Assembly: GCA_937930845.1 (NCBI GenBank)
Contig: CALHBJ010000004.1
Span: forward strand, 1 to 64,000
Length of the DNA stretch: 64,000 bases
Origin: an uncultured Rhizobiaceae group bacterium
Lineage (GTDB): Bacteria > Pseudomonadota > Alphaproteobacteria > Rhizobiales > Rhizobiaceae
Direction of reading: 5' to 3'
Both the position numbers and the translations under genes were made by a program. This document shows positions 26,236 to 32,453 of the stretch, piece by piece. Below the pieces are notes generated by a model, which had not been told where the DNA came from, searched no databases, and saw only the letters and a program-made list of their open reading frames with translations. Position 1 is the stretch's first letter. Each line of letters begins with the position of its first letter.

Positions 26236-26967
26236 TCAGACTGTTTCGACCAACCGGTAGCCACAATCCAGCTCTTCCAGATCACGCAAGTCGCCATAGC
26301 GATCCTGCCAGATGCCATCTTTTAAGTCGCGTTCAAGCTGGGCCAGGCCGTGGGAAACATCGCCCAATGCCCAAAAGGAGGACATGGCCGCGCGTACCCG
26401 CTGGTCAAGATATGCCGAAGGCCGCCGCCAATACCCTGCCAGAAAACCATCGCTGCAATCATGGGGTATGGGCACAACAGATATTTTTGTTTTACCCAGC
26501 CATTTTTCATAGCCTTGAAGCTGCGGCATTTGCCCTTCATCCAAAGTGATCAGCGCTGGAAAATAATCGGCAAGCCAAAAGTCCCGAAACGCCGGGTCAT
26601 AGGTTAGAAACACGATCTTGTCGCGTGTGACCCGACGCATCTCGGCAACCCCTTTTGGTTTGTCCTTCCAATGGTGAATGGTCAGCACCGCCATGGAGGC
26701 ATCAAACGAATTATCGTCAAAAGGGAGATTTTCGGCGCTGCCCTGAACAATCGTCGCGTTGGATGCGGGGCGTTGGCTGATCATTTCTGCTGAAGGTTCC
26801 AACGCCGTGATCTGGCGGTCGGTTGGTTCATAGGAGCCTGCACCTGCGCCCACATTAAGCACGGTTTTGGCATCCCCCAGGGCATTGGCGATTGTTCCGG
26901 CAATACGGGCGTCGGGCCGACGCAAGTTGGCGTAGTTCAAACCGATCGTGTCATACAAAGCATCCAT
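26236..26967 (-). CDS. SAM-dependent methyltransferase (type 11)
   Basis: A 243-residue class I methyltransferase. Motif I is VLNVGAGAGSYEP near residue 35, followed by the acidic strand end TALEPSAEM, QGSAENLPFDDNSFD and the post-motif IHHWKDKPKGVAEMRRV, all typical of the UbiE/Type 11 group. ATG 26967 (MDALYDTIGLNY) is chosen because homology to such enzymes starts there; longer in-frame starts up to 27261 would run into the tauR gene. It is divergent from tauR, sharing 170 bp of upstream DNA that carries the TauR-type repeats. The acceptor is unknown. Confidence 0.82.
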   Translation of the reverse strand: MDALYDTIGLNYANLRRPDARIAGTIANALGDAKTVLNVGAGAGSYEPTDRQITALEPSAEMISQRPASNATIVQGSAENLPFDDNSFDASMAVLTIHHWKDKPKGVAEMRRVTRDKIVFLTYDPAFRDFWLADYFPALITLDEGQMPQLQGYEKWLGKTKISVVPIPHDCSDGFLAGYWRRPSAYLDQRVRAAMSSFWALGDVSHGLAQLERDLKDGIWQDRYGDLRDLEELDCGYRLVETV

Positions 26968-27102
26968 AAGGCTGGTTAGCATGCTCCACGACATGCACCA
27001 AACCCGGCGTGCGCCCCTATGGCAGCCGGGTAGGGTGGGGCAGAGAATCGAACCCATGACATTGTCGCCTCCTTGACTTTGGCCGCCCCAGCGCCAAAAA
27101 GA

Positions 27103-27136
27103 CTGGACCCAAAGGTAATGTGTAATCTGGAGCCAA
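27103..27136. promoter_or_regulatory. Putative TauR box upstream of tauR (autoregulation)
   Basis: Direct repeats CTGGACCCAA (27103-27112) and CTGGAGCCAA (27127-27136) start 24 bp apart. The second ends one base before the tauR start codon, a position that fits autorepression. The same repeats lie about 140-170 bp from the divergent methyltransferase start. Confidence 0.55.
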
Positions 27137-27137
27137 G

Positions 27138-28616
27138 ATGCGCGATTTTTTGATTTCGCTCGACCGGGAAGCGAAGAAGAGTTTGCAGGCTCAATTGCGT
27201 GAAGTCTTGGTGACAGCGATCCTGGCTGGACATATGCGCCCAGGCGACAAACTGCCGTCAACGCGGCATCTGTCGATGCAATTGGGTATTTCGCGCAACA
27301 CGGCCGTGCTCGTCTATCAGGCGTTGACCGATGATGGTTATCTGCGCACTTCCGAGCGGTCGGGTTATTTCGTCAATGAGACCGTACTGGAAATGGGGAT
27401 ATACAATTCCGCCGTTCCATCGGGCAAAGCCAGTGCCGTTGAAGATGGGAACGCGATTGACTGGACTTCGCGCATCGTTAAACGCCCAGCCACCCAACGC
27501 AATATCCGCAAACGTTCTGACTGGTCATCGCTTCCCTATCCATTCATCTATGGACAGCCTGACCAGTCCCTGTTTCCCATCACGGACTGGCGCGACTGTG
27601 TCTACAAGGCGATGGGCAAAAAGTGGCTCGATGCATGGAGCCAGGATACCCAGGACAATGACGACCCTTTGCTGGTTGAACAAATCAAAACCCGCATTCT
27701 GCCTCGGCGTGGTATTCTGGCGGGGGAAGACCAGATTCTGGTCACGCTTGGGGCGCAACAGGCGCTTTATATGGTGGCCAGTTTGCTGGTCAACGACAAC
27801 ACCCAAGTGGTGGTGGAAGAGCCGGGATACCCGGACGCGCGCAACATTATGGCGTTGCGCACAAGCAAGCTGACCGCAGTTCAGGTGGATCGTGGGGGCT
27901 TGCCCGTCGATGACCGGTTGAACGGCGCGCATTTGCTGTACACCACCCCCAGTCATCAATTGCCCACCACGGTTACGATGCCCCAGGAACGCCGGAAAGC
28001 GCTGTTGAACAAGGCGCGTGAGCAGGATTTCGTGATCATCGAAGATGATTATGAGCTTGAGAGCAATTATGTGGGCAAGCCGGTTCCTGCGCTGAAGTCA
28101 CTCGATCGGGATGGGCGGGTCATTTATGTGGGTTCATTTTCCAAAACTTTGTTCCCTGGCTTGCGGTTGGGCTTTGTTGTGGCGTCGCGCGAACTCATCG
28201 ACGAGATGCGGGCGCTGCGCCGCTTGATGGTTCGCCATCCGCCAACCAACAATCAGCGCAGCACCGCGTTCTTTTTGTCACTTGGCCATTACGACGTATT
28301 TGTGCGCCGATTGCACCGCACTTATCGCGAGCGGTGGACAGCCATGGGCAATGCGCTTGCCCAGCATTTGCCGGATGTGAATGTAACACGCGGCATGGGC
28401 GGATCATCCTATTGGCTGGATTTCCAGCAACCGGGCATGAATACCGACATACTGGCTGCGCAGGCGCAGGAGGCTGGATTATTTGTGGAGCCGGGCAATG
28501 TGTATTTCAATGACAGTGAAAATCACACCTGCCTGCGGTTGGGCTTTTCGTCGATCGCAGAAGAGCGCATCGAGCCGGGATTGGCCGAACTGGCAAGACT
28601 GGTGGCCCGGTTTTAA
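27138..28616 (+). CDS. tauR: MocR-type transcriptional regulator, probable TauR
   Basis: A 492-residue chimera of an N-terminal GntR-type winged helix (LREVLVTAILAGHMRPGDKLPSTRHLSMQLGISRNTAVLVYQ in short: residues 20-62) and a C-terminal fold-type I aminotransferase-like domain that binds PLP. The Schiff-base Lys is in YVGSFSKTLFPGLRLGF near residue 340; EPGYPDARNI and EDDYELESNY are also family-typical. Members of this group activate or repress amino-compound genes; TauR controls taurine genes in Rhodobacter. Position between tpa and xsc, and shared direct repeats in front of tpa, xsc and itself, support TauR. ATG 27138 directly follows the second repeat. GabR- or PdxR-type functions remain possible. 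Confidence 0.78.
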   Translation: MRDFLISLDREAKKSLQAQLREVLVTAILAGHMRPGDKLPSTRHLSMQLGISRNTAVLVYQALTDDGYLRTSERSGYFVNETVLEMGIYNSAVPSGKASAVEDGNAIDWTSRIVKRPATQRNIRKRSDWSSLPYPFIYGQPDQSLFPITDWRDCVYKAMGKKWLDAWSQDTQDNDDPLLVEQIKTRILPRRGILAGEDQILVTLGAQQALYMVASLLVNDNTQVVVEEPGYPDARNIMALRTSKLTAVQVDRGGLPVDDRLNGAHLLYTTPSHQLPTTVTMPQERRKALLNKAREQDFVIIEDDYELESNYVGKPVPALKSLDRDGRVIYVGSFSKTLFPGLRLGFVVASRELIDEMRALRRLMVRHPPTNNQRSTAFFLSLGHYDVFVRRLHRTYRERWTAMGNALAQHLPDVNVTRGMGGSSYWLDFQQPGMNTDILAAQAQEAGLFVEPGNVYFNDSENHTCLRLGFSSIAEERIEPGLAELARLVARF

Positions 28617-28669
28617 GATATGTTTGCCGCACAACTCATCACGCCGGGTAGGGCGGCTGTAATAATAAT

Positions 28670-28687
28670 TTACCTAAGGTGAGGTAA
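28670..28687. promoter_or_regulatory. Repeat element TTACCT-N6-AGGTAA upstream of GH25-type gene
   Basis: TTACCT (28670-28675) and AGGTAA (28682-28687) form an inverted repeat, and the left part reads TTACCTAAGGT, the same core as the palindrome before the porin gene at 1193-1205. It lies 85-102 bp before the GH25-type start codon. Confidence 0.35.
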
Positions 28688-28771
28688 TGTTAAGCTTAAG
28701 ATAACCATGTTTGCACATTCTTGTACGATGGGACGGTCATTGGGACCGGTGGACAAGAGTGAGTTTTGTAT

Positions 28772-30097
28772 ATGGCTGGTATTAGCTTTTCGCGTGTGAT
28801 TTCAGCATTTGCGTCTCTGGCCTTCGCCAGTGCCGCTACCTTTGCTGGCAGCGCTCAGGCCAACGAGTTTTCCAATGCCTGGCACAATGCCAATTCTTCA
28901 ATCGTTCTCGATGCCTATGAATATACGCCGATCGATTGGTCGAAAATGCGCAACAATAAGCGCCTGGTCGGATTCATAAACAAAGCGTCAGATGGCATGG
29001 CGCCCACTTCGCGATGCAGCGGCAATCCCCTTTGCCGGGTCAAATGGCGTCGTTATGCGGCCACCCGCGAATTGTATCACACGCGCAGGCACCTGGCTAA
29101 GGAACTGGGCATGAAATGGGGCGCTTATCATCTGGCGCGTCCGGGCAATCCTGTGGGTCAGGCAAATCATTTTCTGCAGTTTGCCAAGCCCGACAAGGAT
29201 GACCTGATTGCACTGGATATCGAACATAATGATCCCAAACGCTGGATGTCGCTCAAGGACGCCGAGATTTTCGCGCGGGTGATCAAGCAGCGCACGGGCC
29301 GTTATCCGGTTCTCTACACCAATCACTCGACCGCCAAATTTATCGCGGCCAAGCGTGACCAGTTGCCACTGCTATCGCGGCTGAACCTTTGGTATGCGCG
29401 CTACAAGACTTCGGTTCCCGGTGTTTTCCCCATGGGCCACTGGAAGAGCTATACGCTTTGGCAATTTTCCTCGATGGTCAATTGCAGTGACCGTTCCTGC
29501 CCCTGGCGCATTAATGGTGCAGGAAATTGGATTGATGTGAATGTGGCCTATCTGCCCCCGGCAGAGCTGCGCCGCCAATGGCCATTTGCAAAATTACAGG
29601 CGGTGATCAATCCGCTGCCAAAACCGAAAAAAGCAGATCCCGTTTTGGTGTCTGCCACCAAACCGGTTGAGAAAACTAAAGCCGTGGAGAAGCAGGCAGT
29701 GGTCAGCACCAAAGCACCGGTTCGCGCGACTGCGACGACCCAACGTGCCTCGCTGCGTCCTGCAACACAGTCCTATCCCACCAATATGTGGGTGCGTTAT
29801 GCGCCTACGCCGAAGTTCCGTCCCGGTTCTGTAATCGTGAAACGGGTTGCAGCGGTTCGCGATGTGCAAATTCGCGCCAGCGATGCGATTGTTCAGCTGG
29901 TGATGTCGGTTCGTCCCGTGCCCGCACTGGTACTGCCCAAGGATGTGGATGCGTCATCGGGCAGTGCCGTTGAAAGCCGCGAAAATCGCTCTCGCAAACG
30001 CACGGGCATGTTCGCAGTAGAATCAGTGTTGTTTGAACGTGGTGACACGGAAGTCGAAGTCATCGGCCCGGTCCGCAATGCTGGTAATTCTATCTAA
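28772..30097 (+). CDS. GH25-type muramidase, secreted, with long C-terminal extension
   Basis: A 441-residue exported lysozyme-like protein. A signal peptide (FASLAFASAATFAGSAQA) is followed by a GH25 barrel: SIVLDAYEYTPIDWSKM at the start, KWGAYHLARPGNP, the catalytic-site strand LIALDIEHNDP (about 145), YPVLYTNHSTAKF, LNLWYARY and YTLWQFSS. These enzymes cleave the MurNAc-GlcNAc bond in peptidoglycan. After about residue 290 comes an unrecognised Lys/Pro/Thr/Val-rich region of 150 residues that may span or bind the wall. ATG 28772 is preferred to the TTG two codons before. It lies between tauR and xsc but has no obvious link to sulfonates. Confidence 0.8.
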   Translation: MAGISFSRVISAFASLAFASAATFAGSAQANEFSNAWHNANSSIVLDAYEYTPIDWSKMRNNKRLVGFINKASDGMAPTSRCSGNPLCRVKWRRYAATRELYHTRRHLAKELGMKWGAYHLARPGNPVGQANHFLQFAKPDKDDLIALDIEHNDPKRWMSLKDAEIFARVIKQRTGRYPVLYTNHSTAKFIAAKRDQLPLLSRLNLWYARYKTSVPGVFPMGHWKSYTLWQFSSMVNCSDRSCPWRINGAGNWIDVNVAYLPPAELRRQWPFAKLQAVINPLPKPKKADPVLVSATKPVEKTKAVEKQAVVSTKAPVRATATTQRASLRPATQSYPTNMWVRYAPTPKFRPGSVIVKRVAAVRDVQIRASDAIVQLVMSVRPVPALVLPKDVDASSGSAVESRENRSRKRTGMFAVESVLFERGDTEVEVIGPVRNAGNSI

Positions 30098-30334
30098 GCA
30101 TCCTGAACGCACTGGCCTAATCCGTTAAGTGGGGCTGCTGGCGTGGCATAGCCATGCCTGGATTCGAGACATATCTGCTCCCGGTTCACACCCAAATTAA
30201 CCCCATAGCGGCTTCAACAGAGCTGTTTCGGGGGGCGTTTTGTTGCCTTTAAATGAGTCATCAAGCCCGCAACAGCCGATCAATCGGGTAAACGCGCGTG
30301 GGAACCCCGTTTCTGGCCAGAAAAAACGTCTGTT

Positions 30335-30367
30335 CTGGTACTAATAAACTGTCGTGGCTGGTTCCAA
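30335..30367 (+). promoter_or_regulatory. Putative TauR box upstream of xsc
   Basis: Direct repeats CTGGTACTAA (30335-30344) and CTGGTTCCAA (30358-30367) start 23 bp apart, as at tpa. A weaker third copy, CTGGCCAGAA, begins 22 bp earlier at 30313. Confidence 0.6.
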
Positions 30368-30400
30368 TGTTTTGATATGCACAGCCTAGCTTGCAGAAGC

Positions 30401-30429
30401 AAAAAATGAGATAAAAAGTCTCGTTTTTT
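30401..30429. terminator. Terminator-like hairpin in the xsc leader
   Basis: AAAAAATGAGA (30401-30411) pairs with TCTCGTTTTTT (30419-30429) with one T-G wobble and a 7-base loop. A-run and T-run give it terminator character in both directions. It lies between the putative TauR box and xsc, so it either ends upstream transcription or attenuates the xsc transcript. Confidence 0.55.
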
Positions 30430-30448
30430 GATTTATTATTGGCTATGG

Positions 30449-30463
30449 TCGTTCCAGGAACGA
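30449..30463. promoter_or_regulatory. 15-bp perfect palindrome upstream of xsc
   Basis: TCGTTCC-A-GGAACGA is perfectly symmetric and ends 65 bp before the xsc start codon. It looks like an operator for a second regulator acting downstream of the TauR repeats. Confidence 0.45.
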
Positions 30464-30528
30464 GTCCGGCGCCATGAAACTGCGCGGCAATATTGCGTCA
30501 ACTGACCACTGCAAGGAATTTCACCACA

Positions 30529-32307
30529 ATGAAAATGACCACCGAAGAAGCTTTCGTAAAAGTACTGCAAATGCATGGTATCGAACATGCGTTTGGTATT
30601 ATCGGATCGGCTATGATGGCTATATCCGATCTGTTCCCCCAGGCGGGTATCAAATTCTGGGATTGCGCCCACGAAACGAGTGGCGGCATGATGGCTGACG
30701 GGTTTACCCGCGCCTCGGGAAAAATGTCGATGATGATCGCGCAAAACGGCCCAGGCATCACCAATTTCGTAACACCTGTTAAAACAGCATATTGGAACCA
30801 CACACCATTGTTGCTGGTCACACCCCAGGCGGCCAACAAGACAATCGGGCAGGGCGGTTTCCAGGAAATCGAGCAAATGAAATTGTTCGAAGACATGGTG
30901 TGCTATCAGGAAGAAGTGCGTGATCCTTCGCGCATGGCGGAAGTTCTGAACCGGGTAATCGAAAAAGCCTGGCGCGGGTCTGCCCCGGCACAAATCAACG
31001 TGCCACGCGATTACTGGACACAGGTGATCGATATTGAATTGCCACAGATCGTGCGTCTTGAATTGCCACGCGGAGGCGAGACAGCCATTTCTCAGGCTGC
31101 TGAACTTCTCTCGTCTGCCAAATTCCCGGTTATTCTCAACGGTGCCGGTGTGATCCTTTCTGGAGCTATTCCCGCTTCTGTCGCGCTGGCTGAAAAACTG
31201 TCGGCACCGGTTTGCTGCGGCTATCAGCACAATGACGCTTTCCCGGGTTCGCACCCAATGCATGTTGGTCCGCTGGGCTATAATGGCTCGAAGGCGGCGA
31301 TGGAACTGATCGCGAAAGCCGATGTTGTATTGTGCCTTGGAACGCGCCTCAATCCGTTCTCGACACTGCCGGGTTACGGCATCGACTATTGGCCAAAGGA
31401 CGCCAAGATCATTCAGGTGGATATCAACTCTGACCGTATCGGTCTGACGAAACCTGTCTCCGTTGCCATTCAGGGCGATGCGAAAATGGTTGCCGAGCAA
31501 TTGCTTGGAAAACTTTCCGACGCAGCGGGCGAAGAAGGCCGTGCGGACCGTGAAGCGCTGATCCACAAGACCAAATCTTCCTGGGCCCAGACATTGACTT
31601 CCATGGACCACGAAGATGATGACCCCGGCACAGACTGGAACGAGCGCGCGCGTGGCCGCGAGCCGGACCGTATGAGCCCACGCATGGCCTGGCGCGCAAT
31701 TCAAAAAGTGTTGCCGAAGGATGCGATTATCTCATCTGACATTGGTAATAACTGCGCCATCGGGAATGCCTATCCTTCATTTGATCAGCCCCGCAAATAT
31801 CTTGCGCCTGGTCTGTTTGGACCCTGCGGATATGGCTTGCCGTCGATTGCTGGCGCTAAGATTGCCTGCCCCGATGTGCCGGTAGTTGGCTTTGCTGGCG
31901 ATGGTGCTTTCGGCATTTCCATGAACGAAATGACCGCAGTTGGCCGCAATGAGTGGCCGCCCATCACCATGGTGATTTTCCGCAACTACCAGTGGGGTGC
32001 TGAAAAGCGCAACACCACGCTTTGGTTCGACGACAACTTCGTGGGAACCGAACTGAACCTGGGTGTTGAATACGCAAAAATCGCTGAAGGCTGTGGCCTT
32101 AAAGGTGTGCAGGTTCGCAGCATGGATGCATTGTCGGCTGCCCTTGATGAAGCCATTGAGGGTCAGATGAAGCGCGGTGAAACCACATTCATCGAATGTG
32201 TGTTGAACCAGGAACTGGGCGAACCGTTCCGCCGCGATGCGATGAAAAAACCTGTCAGTGTTGCGGGCATCAATAAAGACGATATGCGTCCTCAAACCGG
32301 CGCTTAA
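30529..32307 (+). CDS. xsc: Sulfoacetaldehyde acetyltransferase
   Basis: A ThDP-dependent enzyme of 592 residues that converts sulfoacetaldehyde and phosphate to acetyl phosphate and sulfite, the desulfonation step of C2 sulfonates. The acetolactate-synthase-like architecture is clear: N-terminal pyrimidine domain with the catalytic Glu in DCAHETSGGMMADG, a central domain with LCLGTRLNPFSTLPGYG, and a C-terminal pyrophosphate domain with the ThDP motif GDGAFGISMNE ... RNYQWGAEKRNTTLWFDDN. The latter segment and the HAFGIIGSAMM start are characteristic of Xsc rather than acetolactate synthase. ATG 30529 follows AAGGA; an in-frame TTG at 30493 does not. soeABC follows 146 bp downstream; no pta gene is present here. 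Confidence 0.93.
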   Translation: MKMTTEEAFVKVLQMHGIEHAFGIIGSAMMAISDLFPQAGIKFWDCAHETSGGMMADGFTRASGKMSMMIAQNGPGITNFVTPVKTAYWNHTPLLLVTPQAANKTIGQGGFQEIEQMKLFEDMVCYQEEVRDPSRMAEVLNRVIEKAWRGSAPAQINVPRDYWTQVIDIELPQIVRLELPRGGETAISQAAELLSSAKFPVILNGAGVILSGAIPASVALAEKLSAPVCCGYQHNDAFPGSHPMHVGPLGYNGSKAAMELIAKADVVLCLGTRLNPFSTLPGYGIDYWPKDAKIIQVDINSDRIGLTKPVSVAIQGDAKMVAEQLLGKLSDAAGEEGRADREALIHKTKSSWAQTLTSMDHEDDDPGTDWNERARGREPDRMSPRMAWRAIQKVLPKDAIISSDIGNNCAIGNAYPSFDQPRKYLAPGLFGPCGYGLPSIAGAKIACPDVPVVGFAGDGAFGISMNEMTAVGRNEWPPITMVIFRNYQWGAEKRNTTLWFDDNFVGTELNLGVEYAKIAEGCGLKGVQVRSMDALSAALDEAIEGQMKRGETTFIECVLNQELGEPFRRDAMKKPVSVAGINKDDMRPQTGA

Positions 32308-32332
32308 TTTTGCGCGGTTGAGAAAAAAGTAT

Positions 32333-32362
32333 GCGGCGGGTGGACAGTCATGCACCCGCCGC
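32333..32362 (+). other. Stable hairpin between xsc and soeA
   Basis: GCGGCGGGTG (32333-32342) pairs perfectly with CACCCGCCGC (32353-32362), 10-base loop, 25 bases after the xsc stop. No T-run follows, so it may protect the xsc message or lower readthrough into soeABC rather than stop it. Confidence 0.65.
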
Positions 32363-32453
32363 AAACCGCTTCCTGCGGGAGGCAAAATTCTATATGAGCA
32401 GCACGTCGCTGTTGGAGTGAATTCATATACGGCGTGAACAAGGAGAGTGCCTG

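Larger units (their letters stand above)
30098..30528 (+). other. 431-bp control region upstream of xsc
   Basis: No gene is visible. In order it holds three CTGG-type repeats (30313, 30335, 30358), an A/T-rich terminator-like hairpin (30401-30429) and a 15-bp perfect palindrome (30449-30463), then an AAGGA Shine-Dalgarno before xsc. Such a long structured leader suggests more than one layer of control over xsc-soeABC. Confidence 0.6.

Noticed and set aside
30436-31704. A 422-codon open frame on the minus strand opposite xsc
   Set aside because: It is fully antisense to a well-supported enzyme gene, has Cys/His/Arg-heavy composition with no recognisable motif, and results from the codon bias of xsc.
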